A DNA stretch of 64,000 nucleotides from Aphrocallistes beatrix (GCA_963281255.1 OY725497.1:1798001-1862000), one strand, 5' to 3'. Shown: positions 1 through 12,464, counted from the stretch's first letter. Numbers and translations: made by a program. The notes: generated by a model not told the origin, from the sequence alone.

Positions 1-8
1 ACTAGATA

Positions 9-51
9 ATGCCTCACAAGTGTTCAGTAGTCAAGTGCCGTACTGGTTATA
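9..51 (+). pseudogene. THAP-domain N-terminal fragment, cut by a TE
   Basis: An ATG at 9 opens a frame beginning M-P-H-K-C with a second Cys five residues later (C-x4-C) and then R-T-G-Y. This is how THAP zinc fingers usually begin (Met, then a C2-4C pair in the first ten residues). The frame is interrupted at the TTAA at 52-55, where the element at 56-3969 sits. No continuation of the THAP fold is seen beyond 3970. It could be the start of a THAP gene or of a THAP-bearing transposon lying mostly outside the window. Only about 14 residues support the call. Confidence 0.4.
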
Positions 52-584
52 TTAAGGATACCGCCCTCGAAAAAACATATGATTTGCATTACAGCATACG
101 ATGAAAGTAGAGCTATAAGAGATGTTAAGCGTGGGGAGGTATCTCCATCAAGAAATACTGGCACATTCCAAACCGTTTTTAATTCTCATTTCTAAATTTT
201 GAGATACAGTGTCTCAAAGTCTGTTTTTTTTCCGCTAGCACATCTTAATGGTAGAAATTTAGGCACTCAATGAATTGTTTAGGACATACCATAGCATTCT
301 ATATACTAAGGCAATGGCACTCTATTCAAAATCTGGACCATGGATGGCCATTACCATCGGCTTGCAAAATATAATGTATTGTTATACTGCCTTTCATTAC
401 TATTCTAAAGTACTATAATGTAACATTTGATTGATTTTAATGATTTCGGACCACCCAACCCACTTAAAATAAAATCACAATGTAAGGTAAAATCACAATC
501 AATACACTGCTAAATATAAATAAATAATTAAATAAATAAAAGATAAAGTGTGACAATTCATTTAGAACTAGACTAGCTTCTTCA

Positions 585-612
585 TTCTCTCTCTTTCTCT
601 CTCTCTCTCTCT
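585..612. repeat. (CT)n microsatellite
   Basis: Short CT run inside the THAP element; the same site in copy 2 carries a longer (GA)n tract at 35323-35383, so the tract length has changed between copies. Confidence 0.9.
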
Positions 613-636
613 AAAACAAAAGAACATTAAAAAATA

Positions 637-824
637 CAGTCAGGGCCGCTTATTGTGAACCACCAGGGGGCCAAGAATATGTTCATAATAGAGATACTTC
701 ATATTAATTAAGCGAACTTGATTCAATACAAATCCTATCTAAAAAAAGGTATTCGGACCAGGAGGTTAGTTCATAATAAACGAATGTTCATATTAAGCGG
801 GTTCATAGTAAGCGACCCTGACTG
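637..824. mobile_element. 188-bp TA-target MITE (CAGTCAGGG ends)
   Basis: Inverted ends CAGTCAGGG/CCCTGACTG flanked by TA on each side. A second copy sits at the matching position (35110-35296) in the other THAP element, so it was already inside before the two elements parted. TA targets and CAGT ends suggest mobilisation by a pogo/Tigger or other Tc1/mariner-group transposase. Confidence 0.85.
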
Positions 825-3800
825 TAGTTATATATTTTTAGCTTAGTGTTATCTCTATTTCATCACTACGAATGTAGACTTCAGAAGAATGACATGACGC
901 TCTAAATCGTTAAATTGGAAGCAACTTCTAGAATTTTAGTATACTCACTCTCTAAACCAATACTATTTTTTTATCTTAGCATTAGTGATATTATGAATGG
1001 CATTATTCACGTGTTGAATCGAAGGGGTGGATGAGGAAATTACCTTCTCATTTTTAATAATTTCAAATAATTCGACTTCATTAATGATATTTTCCAATGA
1101 CATGGTATCGGTTAGTGAGTGGCAGGATAGTTAAATTTTGTTTGTTTCCATTATAAAAAGCCTTGTAATATAAATTTTCATTAATAATGATTGAAGGTTC
1201 GATTGTAGAAATTTCATTATGATATTGTATCTTAAGAAAAAATATGACCGTTGAATTTGATCAATAAATAACCCACCGACAGGGAGTTCGACTAGATGCA
1301 ATAGATGCAAAAACAAATTACAATAGACTATTGTGATTAAAGTGTATTATCCAACATACCCTCAACCGTTTGTTCATCTCGTAGTCTTCTCTCCGCCGAG
1401 GTATAGCTCGGAACCATTTTTCACGAGTTACATTGTCAGCAGGAAAAGAGAAAACAGGTTGGATTCATCTTATCACAATAGTTTGACTTACAACCAGCAT
1501 ACATGCCAACCTGAGTCATGATAAAATCGGGACGCAGCGTTAAAAAAAAGCGGGACATAATGGGGAAATTTCATTTAAAAGCGGGACACTCGATAAAATG
1601 AGGTCAAGAGGAGGGTGAAAAAAGCGGAACGTCCCGCCAAAACGGGACAGTTGGCAAGTATGAACCAGGTACCAGACGAGCCATGTTGAAAAGTATGCTG
1701 TGAATCGAGTAATAGTGAGAATAGGGTAGAATAGAGCAGACGTGATGTGAAGATGAATGTTGAATAGACAAGCGATGCGCAGATAGGTGATTTGAGTGAG
1801 TGACAATATTTTGAGAACATTTTGAAATATCGTAAAAATATTGTTTTTAATTATTATGGGTGACCAAAATGTGGTTAGTCATTTTATTCAGTGACGTTTA
1901 TTTGACAGAAGTTGACACATATTAGTAAATTCACAGGCTTATTTCCAAGTAATTACATCAGTGCATCTATTTCCTGAACCCGAGGTTGTAAAAATCAAGA
2001 TGTTGTCATTCTAAGGTGATGTATTATGATATTTTTCACGCATAGATAGATGGTGCAAATATCCAGGAAAATGAATTATTTCAGTTTCGGAAAATTATTT
2101 CAAAATATCTTCTAAGTAAGTAGAGAGTATATGAATTTATCATATTTAATCACAAAATCATAAAACTTGATAAATTAATTGTCTAGAAAGTTCGATGGTA
2201 ATGGCCATCCATGGTCCAGATTTTGAATAGAGTGCCATTGCCTTAGTATATAGAATGCTATGGACATACCAAGGAATCAAACGCTTCCAAAATCGAATCA
2301 TAGATAGTCTACCATATTTGCAACTTCATAGGACCAGAAGAAAGTTAAAATGACAAATATTGTAATTTTATCGGTGTCCGAAAAAAAAGGGCCAAAAAAC
2401 GGCGAAAAATGTCTGTTTTTTTTGGAAATCATGAATAAAATCACCGAGTTAGAATATATCCAAAAAATGGTGGTCCTACGTTCATCGCCTAATGATATGA
2501 AACAACTCTTGAAATTTTCAAACTTCTATCTCAAACCAAATTTGAGAAATAATTCTGTAAAGACGGTCAATTTTGAAATTTTAAAGTCCCGAGATATAGA
2601 GATTTTAAGTTTAGGTGTTAAGAAGAATGTAAAATGAGTTATTAATAATGCACATAAGCATCCACAGACATTTATTCGCATCCATACTGCTGATCTAGGT
2701 ATATTAAAGCCAAATATTTACCAAAAATAGCAAAAGTACCCTGAAAATCCACAAATTTCCTTGAGGCCCCTAACTCCGAATATTTTGAGATAATTGTAGA
2801 TAATATTTCATATTCCTGGCACTGCGAAGTATAATATATCAGTTTAGAATGAATAAAAAGCTTCCAAAAAGTATATTAGGAAGTTAGAGCGAAAGTCTAC
2901 GACTTTTTTAGTTTCGAAGTTAGGATTTTCGAAAAATGCTACGTCATCATATGACAAAAATCTAAAACTTAACATTCCATAGGGTGTAGCGCAATTATTA
3001 TCAAAGAATCATATATGTACACTCGTAAAAAGTATATTAGGAAGTGAGAACTAAGAATTTGGACTTGTATTTACAAAGATAGAGAGATATGTCTTTTTGG
3101 ACCCTAAATGGGGGTTTTTGACCGAATCTGCGAGGTCCAAGGCCAGAACTTTCAAAATAATTATCAAAAGTTCTCCAATTTTTCTGTACATATTATTAAC
3201 GGCAATTGTATTCACTATTTAGCATAATAGCTAAATTTGGACACATATTTAATGATTAGATTCGCCATTTTCTAATAGATTCAAAGTTCTCCATCGAATT
3301 TGTATTACAATTAAATCAATGATAAGTCGAGAATTATTTTTTTTTGACAAAGGAATGTTCGAGGAACCTATATATTTTCGCATATATCCTTTTATTTAAG
3401 GATATAATATATTATATATCTACAATAGTTTTTAAGATATGACATCAGCCTCTTTCGGGACCTTAGAGGGATATTATGGCCGAACTTTACCTATAATATG
3501 CGATATCTCAAGAACAAATGGTCGGATCCGAACAAATTTTTTTTGAAACGATCAGAATTTTATTTCTGACCCAGTGATCGCAAAATATCTGAGATCAAAC
3601 TTGCGATTTCCCGAGGATTATATAAATGAACTCCCTTATAGAGCTATTTTGTTTGGATTTTATTTGCCCATTCTTTTAAATCTTTGTGTTTTATAATCTC
3701 CAAAGGTGCTAATACAATGTCAAGGTTCATATCATTAAAAAAATATCAAATAAGTTAAAAACTAATTGGTAAATGAGTTAAAATCCTCTAATAATTTTTC

Positions 3801-3974
3801 AATTTTTATTAACGCTAAACTTTAGGGGGTTATTTCGCAAAAAATATAAAAAAATGCCGTCCAAATAGTGCTATCAGATGGTAGACCGATCAGTAATACA
3901 ATGAAATTAGCAATAAAACATTTTGCAGTTTTTATTTACGCCAGGCAAGATTTTTCGAGGGCGGTATCCTTAAA

Positions 3975-4393
3975 CAGAACTGGTTATAAGAACATCTAAT
4001 ATCGGTTATAAGAACATTCTATCAATAATTTCTAGAACTATTAGTAGTCAAGTAATTTTTTCTTTCATACACAACCAATTTTGTAATTTCTGACTCCTGC
4101 ATCTTCTACCTCGCTTACTTTTTCGAGCTTACTGCTACAAGTATTTATTAGGTTAGGGACCAATCTTATAGCCGATGAAAAGAACAAAATATGTTCTTAT
4201 AACCGACAATAGATGTTCTTATAAACGATGAAAAGAACAAAATATGTTCTTATAACCGACATATCTGACCTCTTATCTCGGTTATGAGAACATGTTCTTA
4301 TAACCGAAATACTGTTATAACTTATAAGAACATATCGGTTATAAGAACTTTTTTTTCAACTCCCAACGATGTTCTTATAACCGGTTTCCACTG
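3975..4393. mobile_element. MITE-like element made of GTTATAAGAAC repeats
   Basis: The ends are inverted copies of a GGTTATAAGAACATC motif. The interior repeats TTATAAGAACAT and its complement TGTTCTTATAACCG many times in both directions. It carries no coding. Ends of the type CAGTGGAAACCGGTTATAA resemble pogo-group MITEs; the exact target duplication is not clear. Confidence 0.65.
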
Positions 4394-5080
4394 TATATAT
4401 ATATACTATGTATAATATCAGTAACCAATTGATTGAAAAAACTGCCAGATGCTGATTTTTGGCATGCTGGAATATTTTGACTATGGCTCCATTAAGTTGT
4501 GACCTCAGACGAAAATATCGATCAAACAAAAATGTTTTCAAATATGGTCAATATATATATAAAATTGCTGGAAATCTAGTGCTGAGCATGAATTTTGCAT
4601 TAAAAAGATGATCTGGCACTGTTAAAAGAAGTTATAGTTGCGGGACATTTCGCATTTAAAATGTGTCGTTTTTAGAGCGACACCAGGTTTTACCAGTGGC
4701 TCAAAGTGGTGAAATAATGGGACTGGAGTTATAAAAATCGGAATTATTGTTTAGAACCCCTATAAGGATCTAAAAGTGATCCAAAAGCAATTTGGGCACA
4801 TTTTAGTAAAAAACAAGTGTCCCATGGGAAACACCAACCTTAAGATACTACTATCATGAATAAATGATGACTAATCATTCTGTTATGACGTCATTCCGCA
4901 TCTAAAAGTGAAAAATTGACAAATTTAGTGAATTTTGAGTGATCTCGATTATAACAGTAAGATAGACGTATTTAGAGATGTTCTCTATCGTATGATTAAT
5001 CATTGTGAGCCTAGGCGTCCTAAGTGCGCCTCTGGCGGACACAAAATGTCCACCAGCTGGGTGGCAGTAATTAGAGTAAC
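4394..5080 (+). repeat. Family H repeat, interrupted by a family-B fragment
   Basis: The left part (AT-rich tract, then AATTGATTGAAAAAACTGCC) and right part (TGATGACTAATCATTCTG through the GGCGGACACAAAATGTCC hairpin near 5035) match the family H consensus seen at 26287-26858. Between them, 4517-4839, lies the right half of a family-B element ending CACCAACCTTAA. No coding. Confidence 0.75.
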
Positions 5081-5446
5081 AGAAATAAAGCTATTATGCC
5101 CTTACTGAAAATTCTTGATTTAGAATTAAATGAACGAAATTTCTTTTGATACTGATTCGCTATTTTCGAGAAAATTAATATTCAGTAGGCACACATTGAG
5201 TAATGAGCGAATACGCCTTCATCTTACTGGGGAGTTTAAAATACCGAAGTCTACTATGATTGTGAAATTTATCTATTGATTCAATTTTATTTGATATACA
5301 TACTTCATTATATCCTAGCAACATTTAATATTGCTAAATAATCTTGTAGATCGTTGAATTTGGTATTACTAGTTTGACGATAATCTTTCGGCTCCATTTT
5401 CTTTTATTTCAAATCTAGAACCGTTTTCTATTTTTCCAACTTGTTC

Positions 5447-5785
5447 ATGACTGACACAAATTGTATTTCTGCCATCCGTTATGGAAAGTGTAGTTCAGTT
5501 GTAGACAGTGGAATTTTTTCTGATCCTTCAATTCCAATGTCTTGGAAAATACACAAAAAAACTGTTCTTTGGCTTTTGTCAAATTTTGAAAACAAGGAAG
5601 ATACTGATACTAGCATTGCTCGATTCACTATGTATTATTTTTATTATCGACATTGTCAATTAGAGAAGATTGAGCCAACAAATGCTGCCTCATATGGAAA
5701 ATTGCTGAAAAGCGTTTTTCCTTCAATTAAAACTCGAAGACTTGGACATCGAGGCCACTCAAAATATCACTATTATGGGATAAAG
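5447..5785 (+). CDS. RFX: RFX transcription factor, exon 1 (winged-helix DNA-binding domain)
   Basis: RFX proteins bind X-box DNA in the nucleus and in animals control ciliary and other genes. This exon (113 codons) holds the RFX winged helix at residues about 36-113: the helix ending HCQLEKIEPTNAASYGKL, then KTRRLGHRGHSKYHYYGIK, the family signature. The start is taken at ATG 5447; the frame is open back to a stop at 5381 with no other ATG, so an acceptor in 5384-5446 and upstream exons outside the window remain possible. The exon ends ..ATAAAG|GTATTC and joins exon 2 in phase 0. If this is the true start, the protein lacks the long activation region that precedes the DNA-binding domain in RFX1-3. 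Confidence 0.93.
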
Positions 5786-6198
5786 GTATTCTTATATTTA
5801 TTAGGTTTATGATTTTTAACTAAGAAAAGCGATTTATCAAATATCTCTGTTTATTCAATTTTCTCACCTTGACATTCTCTACCCAAGGCTCTTGAAACAC
5901 AGGCAATAAATAACACAAACCTACTATTTAGACTAAGAATGAAACAGTATAGTAATGCGTTTTCACTATTTAAAATGATTTGTTTTCTCTGCATAAATAC
6001 CAAGAAATGCATCATTAGCAAGTAAACAATAAATCTATCAGATTACCCAAATCAGGTGGTATTTGTATTGTGATCATTATCATTATATTTTTAAGGTTGG
6101 CCTTTCCTATAATAGGTAACTTTTGACTTTTTCAACCGATTCATTTAATTTTTTTAGTGCAGATTTGTATCGCAGAGTTATCTACAAAACTGCTTTAA

Positions 6199-7418
6199 GG
6201 TTGGTGTTTCCTTCCAGAACTAACTTTAAAAGTTTTCATTATTTTCTCCTGAAATTCTTTGTGGAAACTGTTCTCGATGAGTTATCTGCGAAAATACACT
6301 TTTTGGGAGCCCAAAAAGTAAGAGAAAAATTTTTTTTTTCCCAAATGACCTAATTTATAGAGGACATTCAAGGAAACTTCAATGCCTTATGCCTCTTTCA
6401 CTCAATTATTCTTGCACGAAATGGTTGAATAAAGAAAATAATAGGAATAGAATTTTCAATTTTAACCCAAATAATTTTTTCTTTCAAATTTCGTTTATAC
6501 AATATTTAGAGGCAGATTTTCGTAAGGAAAAATATTTTAACTTTTTTCTAAAGTAGAATATCAAAAATCTGTCTCTATCATTTTGTTCTACGTGACGAGA
6601 TCTTTCTAAAACCGTCGAGTCTTTAACTCTACGACCTTTGTAACTAGAGATTCCTCCTTTGTAAAATTGATTTTTTTAAGTGCTAAAAACAGGCTACAAA
6701 GCCATTTTCTTCGGAAAGGCTTGATTTCCATTCGTTTCTACTGTATTTTGATAATAAATAACGTCAAAACATCCTAAATCAACTACTTATAGTAGTACTT
6801 AACTTCAAAATATGACATATCAAATATTTTCACATCATGACACCTTCAAAAGTATGAAAAAGTTGACAGTTACCACTGGGGGCCCAAAAATGACCATGTA
6901 CGACAGTTTCCGCCGAAATCCCATACCTACAACTTTATTTGACTATGCCAGGTCGTTATTTTAATACTGAATTCGTACTCAGCACTAAATTTCCAGCAAT
7001 TTGATATATATATTGACCATATTTGGAAATATTTTTGGTTGCCTTTTCCTAGCAACGGTCAGGAATGTTAAAAAATTCCTGGCCGTTGCTAGGCACGGTC
7101 AAACAAAAATGTTTCCAAATATGGTCAATATATATATCAAATTGCTGGAAATCTAGTGCTGAGCATGAATTCAGCATTAGAAAGATGATCTGGCACTGTT
7201 AAAAGAAGTTATAGCTTTGGGACATTTCTCATTTAAAATGTGTCGTTTTTGGAGTGACACCAGGTGATACAAGTGGCTCAAAGTGGCGAAATATTGGGGC
7301 TGGAGTTATAAAAGTCGGGATTCTTGTTTAGAACCCCTATAAGCATCTAAAAATGATAAAAAAAGCAATTTGGGAACATTTTTAATAAAAAACAAATGTC
7401 GCTTGGGAAACACCAACC
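6199..7418. mobile_element. TTAA-target palindromic element, family B
   Basis: The ends GGTTGGTGTTTCC and GGGAAACACCAACC lie directly inside TTAA at 6195-6198 and 7419-7422. The middle is a long near-palindrome centred near 7060: the sequence around ATTGACCATATTTGGAAA is followed by its reverse complement, separated by CCTAGCAACGG-n-GGAATG and CATTCC-like arms. No transposase is encoded. The reverse-complement copy at 62872-64000 matches base by base over long stretches. Confidence 0.85.
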
Positions 7419-7422
7419 TTAA

Positions 7423-8510
7423 TAATCGAAATAATTAAACTGATAAATATTTTTAAAAAAAGAAGGTCAATTTGCAAGGAAGATATAGGACACAATATGC
7501 TTACAACCCTTTAGAAACTTTTCAAATTCTTTCATAAATCGATGATGTAACTAAGGAACAGACAGATTTTTGAAATTTTGAAAATTGTTAAAAATTCACA
7601 CCAAAACACCCGAGGAATTTAATTTTTAGTAATTTGGACACTATTTTTTCATAATTCTCTTTTTAGTTGTAATATCAAAAATCTGTCTGTTCATTGTATT
7701 CTACTCTTCGAGATCTATCAAAAACCGTTGAGTTTCGCCCCTATGTTGAATTTACAAAAAGCTTTCACTTTTATAATTGCTGAAAAAAAGTCTCAGAAAA
7801 TAGGATTTAGAAAATATTTATATATTTCCATCAATTTCCATTAATTTTAACTGCTTTAGAATATTAAATAACATGCAAATATCCTTATTCGACAACTTAT
7901 AGCATTACTTAACTCCAAAATATGGTATATCAAAAATTTTCATCATCAAAAGTGTAAAAACTAGTCATTGATGACTGGCCACCCCAAAATAACTACATTC
8001 GATAGTGTCCGCCGGAATCCCAAATCAATAACTTTTTTGAACCATGCCAGATCATCATTTGAATGCTGAATTCGTGTCCCGCATTGAATTTCCAGCAATT
8101 TGATATATTTATTGACCATATTTGGAGAATCTTTTGGTTGTCCGTGCCTAGCAACGGGCAGGAATTTTTCACATTCCTGGCCGTTGCTAGGAATCCGCAG
8201 CCAAAGATTTTCTCCAAATGTGTCCAATATATATATCAAATTGCTGGCAATTTAGTGCTGAGGACGAATTTAGCATTAAAATTATGATCTGACATGGTTC
8301 AAAGAAGTTATTGATATGAGACATTTCGCTTCAAAAATGTGTCCTTTTTTGGGCGACACTAGGTGGTACAAGTGGCGCTAAGCGGCAAAATATTAGCCCT
8401 GAAATCCTAAAAATCGAAATTAATGTTTAGAACCCCTTTAGGGATCTAAAAATGATTAAACAGAACTTTTGGCAAATTTTAGATAAAAAACAAAAATCCT
8501 AAAGCTAAAA
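7423..8510. mobile_element. Family B, second and more diverged copy
   Basis: Directly adjacent to the first copy and in the same orientation. It shares the ATATCAAAAATCTGTCTGTT segment, the palindromic core around 8100-8200 (CCTAGCAACGG and CCGTTGCTAGG) and the GTGTCCTTTTTTGGGCGACAC segment. The right end is degraded and lacks the clean CACCAACCTTAA. Confidence 0.75.
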
Positions 8511-8740
8511 AATGGATAACCTTTGACTTTAAAAGATTGCAATTGTGTAGAGCGTCATTTTGTATAAAAGACAATTCTGCTTCGTTTGGTAAATGAATCT
8601 TTAATACAATGAAATACTTTTGAGTTAAAAGAATAACGATGATTTTGGTTAGGTTTTTTTATAATATACTTTTCCAAATTGACCCATCAGGGTTTTAGGA
8701 CACAGCTTCCCAAATGTCGGCTCGAGCGCCATTTGTATAT

Positions 8741-9425
8741 ATAGAAAGCGCGCTTCGCGGCTGGCAGACACTGTTTGTCCACCGGAGGCGCCCTTTGGGC
8801 GCCAGAGGTCACATTAATTAATTGAAAGGGAGATAGCATCTCTAAATACGCCTGTCCTACTTTTATAATCGATATCGCACGAAAAATCATCAAATTTGTC
8901 AATTATTTAAATTATGATGGGTAATGATGACGTCATAACATGGTGATATGTCATCATTTTTGATGATAGTTGGGTCATGTGTGAGATATATTAATATACA
9001 GATTCTATTAAAATTTCAGCCTTCTATCACTTAAAATGACTGAGTTGAGTCGAAAAACTGAAATTTATAATTATCAATTGGTGACAATGACGTCATAATT
9101 CCATGATGAGTCGACATTTTCGTCTGAGGTCAGAACTTGTGTGGACCCAGTGGAGCCAATTCCAAAAGACTCCCGCATACCTAAATCAGCTTTCTGCGCC
9201 TGGCAGTTTCTTCAATCAATGTATCTCACATATGACACAACTATCATCAAAAAATGATGACTCATCACCCTGTTATGAAATCATCATTACGAATCATAAT
9301 TTTTAAAATTGACAAATTTGGTGATTTTTCGTGCGATATAGATCGATTATAACAGTAGTACAGGCGTATTTAGGGATGTATCTCCCTTATAATTAATGAA
9401 TGTGACCCCAGGTGCCCGCAAAAGT
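8741..9425. repeat. Two family H repeats fused in opposite orientation
   Basis: 8741-9210 reads as the reverse complement of family H (GCGCTTCGCGG, the GGCGCC hairpin, TGACGTCATAACA, down to GGCAGTTTCTTCAATCAA). Then 9211-9425 reads forward (CTCACATATGACACAAC to GGTGCCCGC). The join at GTTTCTTCAATCAATG lacks the 5' end and microsatellite of both copies. Confidence 0.75.
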
Positions 9426-9883
9426 TTCATCACTTTCTTGATTACGAAAATTGTAAAATCAATGGTATAATCGAATTCACAGGTCAGTTTCGTGTTTAAT
9501 TTAGGTAGTTATGACGATTCAAAACAAAATTTGCCCCAAACTTGATTTTCCTTTTACGCATCATTACAATCTTTAAAGGAATTTTTCAAAATTCTGACAC
9601 AGGCATTTTGTAAAGGAACTCCAAGACATCTCTTATAGCAGGGATATTATTTTATTAATGTATACCATTTTAGTGATGCTACCACTAAGGATTCAAGATT
9701 GGGAATTTTATCAAAATTTGAATTCAAAGTTATTGTGTTAAGCTTCCCTTTTGATTATTGTGTCAACAAGGCTTCTAGCTTTAAAACCTCCAAAAGAACT
9801 TGATGTTTTTGGTGGTAAATGTATATTTCAATCTGATTCTACTCTAATGTGTGCTTTTTAACACTTAAATATTTACTCTACAC

Positions 9884-10260
9884 TAGCGGTGGGCAACCTG
9901 TGGCCCTTGGGTCCACGAGACTAAATTTGATGGCCCCCGACTCTTCCAAAACACTCTATTATGGGCCCCACATGTTAGTGATTGTAATACAAAATGGACC
10001 CGCCTAATTTCGGTATGAAATTGATCCTGAATATCAATGTATTTTCTATAATCATTAGAGGATGTTTCAATTTATTTTATTTATTTTTGCTTTTATAAGT
10101 ATAATTTTAATTATAACATTGCTTCCATATATGTTCTAATGTCAGTTCTTGCTCTGGCCATGGTGATGCGCCCGTAACAAGAACTGACAGATTTGGGGCC
10201 CGCGAGAACCCTCGCGGGCCCATTTATGGCTCACTTAAGGATTAAGGTTGCCCGCCACTG
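9884..10260. mobile_element. hAT-type MITE, 377 bp
   Basis: Inverted ends TAGCGGTGGGCAACC and GGTTGCCCGCCACTG with a perfect 8-bp target duplication CTCTACAC (9876-9883, 10261-10268). Length, TIR sequence and 8-bp duplication are those of hAT elements. Non-coding. Confidence 0.93.
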
Positions 10261-10699
10261 CTCTACACCTTTATTTAACCTGTTAAATGACGCTGCTGAA
10301 TTAAAATAGAAAAATTAAAATAGATTACTTTTGTACAGAAATGTAAAAAGTTGTCTGAAAAAAGTGGATATATTTCTAGTTTAGTCCCCGAAAGTTTCTT
10401 AAAGCTTTTTAGCGCTTTTAGGACGTAAAAGCTTAATTTTCAATATAATTTCCTGTTATATTTACTCAAAACATATCCAATATTTAATAACAATTCCACC
10501 CTCTAATAGACCTTTCTATTCTTTAATACTACTGGAGGAATCTCCCAAGAAACACAAGCATGAAATTTTTTTAATTATTGGACACTCTTCGAGTTATGGA
10601 GATGGAAAGGATTCATATCGATTTTTCATAAAAAAATTAATAAAATTTCATTTTAACATTCTCGAAACAATTGGGAATAATTACATTTATTGGAATATA

Positions 10700-11435
10700 C
10701 ATAGCCCACTGCATATAAGGCCTCACAGTAACTTGCGGATTTTGGACTAGGGTTGCGGTAGCTGATGGTTGAACTAATACATTAGCTGCCTTAAATCATT
10801 AACCACGCACAATAGAGCTTAGGATGTATTACCAGCATATATAAATATGGTGTCAAAGTACCCATATCCGTTGTTAAAATTTAGATTAGTCACCATACGA
10901 TTGCGCAATGGGTTATGTTTGTGACAAATAGCCTTTTATGTGTACTTCTAAATGTTTCTTTATAAAGTTTTTACCAAAGAACTGAAATGTGAATGGGTTA
11001 ATACAGAAAATTTGAATTCTTTCATCGAATTTTGCAACATTCCAGTGTTGCTATAGAGACCCGTTTTGGTCAGTTGGAGCCATATCTTGAAAACCTCAAA
11101 TGCTAGACATTAAATGTAATTCCATTTGATAGCGAATATATTATTTCCTATTAAGTGATAATATAATTTATTTGTATAAATTCAATGGTTTACGAGTATT
11201 TTACAATATATCATACTTGTCACATTTGTTAATTTGTAGAATATCTCATAAACCATTGAATTTTGACGTCGAAATTATATTATCACTTAATATTAAGTAG
11301 TCTATTCGCTATCAAAAAGAGTTAAATTTGATTGTCTAGCATTTGTGATTTTCAAGGTATGACCCCAATTGACCAAAACACGTTTCCATAGCAACACTGG
11401 AATGTAGCAACATTCCATGGAAAATTTCTAAATTT
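10700..11435. mobile_element. Palindromic family P, 3'-truncated copy
   Basis: Starts CATAGCCCACTGCATATAAGG like the complete copy at 29589-30599. It has the AAGTGATAATATAATTT block and its inverted partner, but lacks the final TIR. Non-coding. It carries X-box-like motifs at 11047-11060 and 11382-11395. Confidence 0.8.
11382..11395 (+). promoter_or_regulatory. X-box (RFX site) match in family P
   Basis: GTTTCCATAGCAAC fits the animal X-box consensus GTYNCCATRGNAAC at every position. The partner arm of the same palindrome has GTTGCTATAGAGAC at 11047-11060, one mismatch on the other strand. Binding is inferred from the consensus only. Confidence 0.5.
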
Positions 11436-11619
11436 TTTCAAGTAGTTTTTAAGGGTTTAAGCCCAATTCGAGGATGTTATATAATCGCGGGGGGTTTTGT
11501 AATGACCCGATAAACTATCGATATTTCTGATCATGTTCTACTTATACCTATTTGGGTATTAATTTAAATGATCGCAAAATCCATGTTTTCGATGTTAAAT
11601 TTTTATTTTTTTGATTTAG

Positions 11620-11880
11620 GTACAAGACACTTCTGATTTGAATTTATTTTCTAAATCACATCCCGGAAATTTTGATGATTGTGAAGGTGATTTAACATCA
11701 TCTATAATTTCTTATCCTAGCACTAGTGAATTAATTCAGGATAATTCTGTTGATCCAAATTTTCAAAATTCTACGCTAAATAATGGTCTCAATACTGGAT
11801 CTCATCCATGGCATGAATTGTATCTACATGATGTGCAGAATGTCATGCAAAGTGGATTAGCTGCTTTTCCCAATATAAAG
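11620..11880 (+). CDS. RFX: RFX transcription factor, exon 2 (linker)
   Basis: Acceptor TTGATTTAG|GTACAAG; the frame continues exon 1 in phase 0 and gives residues 114-200. The sequence is Ser/Asn/Asp-rich, as expected for the poorly conserved linker after the DNA-binding domain. It ends WHELYLHDVQNVMQSGLAAFPNIK, which reads into the conserved region of exon 3. The donor is AAG|GTTCTT: a GT, but a weak match beyond it. No family motif lies within the exon itself; the assignment rests on phase-compatible splicing and on how well the ends join the neighbouring RFX blocks. Confidence 0.75.
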
Positions 11881-12159
11881 GTTCTTTTCAATAATGGTAA
11901 TATTTTTCTATGCTTATGACTTTTAACATGTATGATGATACGATTATTATTTAATGTTTATTATTCAAATTCTAATCGTGTATATATTGTGCAACATTGT
12001 GATTCTAATTTCGTTCACGGATTCATGCTTTTTGATATGACTTACGAGGGTCTTTCGAAAAGTTTTGGCGTACAAAAAATTTTACAAATATACCATTCAA
12101 TTTTCAGAGCATTTCTAAATATTGTCCACACAAGATTCTCAAATTTGATGTTGTCATTT

Positions 12160-12450
12160 GCCAGAATAATGGAAGTTGTTACATCTCAAAATGGACTTTT
12201 GCAGAATTGTCATTTATCAGAATGGACCTTTGCTGAATTGTCACTTGTCAGAATAGACTTTTGTAGAATTGTCATTTATCAGAATGAACCTTTGCTGAAT
12301 TGTCACTTGTCAGAATAGACCTTTGCAGAATTGGCACATGTCAGAATATACTTTTGCAGAATTTTCAATTGTTAGAATAAATCTTTGCTGAATTGTCACT
12401 TGTCAGAATGGACTTTTGCAGAATTGTCACATGTCAGAATGGACTTTACG
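12160..12450 (+). repeat. Minisatellite, unit about 31 bp
   Basis: About nine diverged copies of TGTCAGAATGGACTTTTGCA plus GAATTGTCACT. It forms a 128-codon frame by chance of unit length; the repeated protein has no known fold and is not called as a gene. It abuts the palindromic element that follows, whose right arm ends with one copy of AATTCTGACAAATG, so the array looks like an expanded end of that element. Confidence 0.85.
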
Positions 12451-12464
12451 GAATACTATCTGAA

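Larger units (their letters stand above)
289..2263 (-). mobile_element. THAP-encoding element, copy 1 (exon-2-deleted)
   Basis: Terminal inverted repeats of about 70 bp start CCATAGCATTC and end GAATGCTATGG. The flanking 5-bp duplication is ACATA (284-288, 2264-2268); the empty site is visible in the short family-A copy near 31900. It is the reverse-oriented partner of the copy at 33363-35692. Here the THAP coding lies on the minus strand, but the segment equal to THAP exon 2 (34341-34650 of the other copy) is missing, so this copy cannot make the zinc finger. It holds a CT microsatellite and a nested MITE at 637-824. Confidence 0.85.
56..3969. mobile_element. TTAA-target DNA element, family A (long copy)
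   Basis: The ends are inverted copies of GGATACCGCCCTCGAAAAA, flanked by TTAA on both sides (52-55 and 3970-3973), so TTAA is the duplicated target. Removing the nested element at 289-2263 leaves about 1.9 kb. The inside has no recognisable transposase; the 95-codon frame at 2350-2637 matches no family I know. TTAA targets are typical of piggyBac and Kolobok superfamilies, but with no transposase the superfamily is open. A 424-bp copy with the same ends lies at 31709-32132 and shares both terminal regions, so the long copy shows what the short one has lost. Confidence 0.85.
5786..11619 (+). other. RFX intron 1 (5.8 kb, TE-filled)
   Basis: Begins GTATTC and ends TTGATTTAG. It contains the two family-B copies, fused H repeats, a hAT MITE and a family P copy. 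Stretches 5786-6195, 9426-9875, 10269-10699 and 11436-11619 show no gene or recognisable repeat. Confidence 0.85.

Noticed and set aside
11932-12318. 128-codon frame over the 31-bp repeats as a repeat-containing protein
   Set aside because: It exists only because the unit length keeps a frame open for a few copies; units diverge as DNA, not as codons, and the array belongs to a foldback element.
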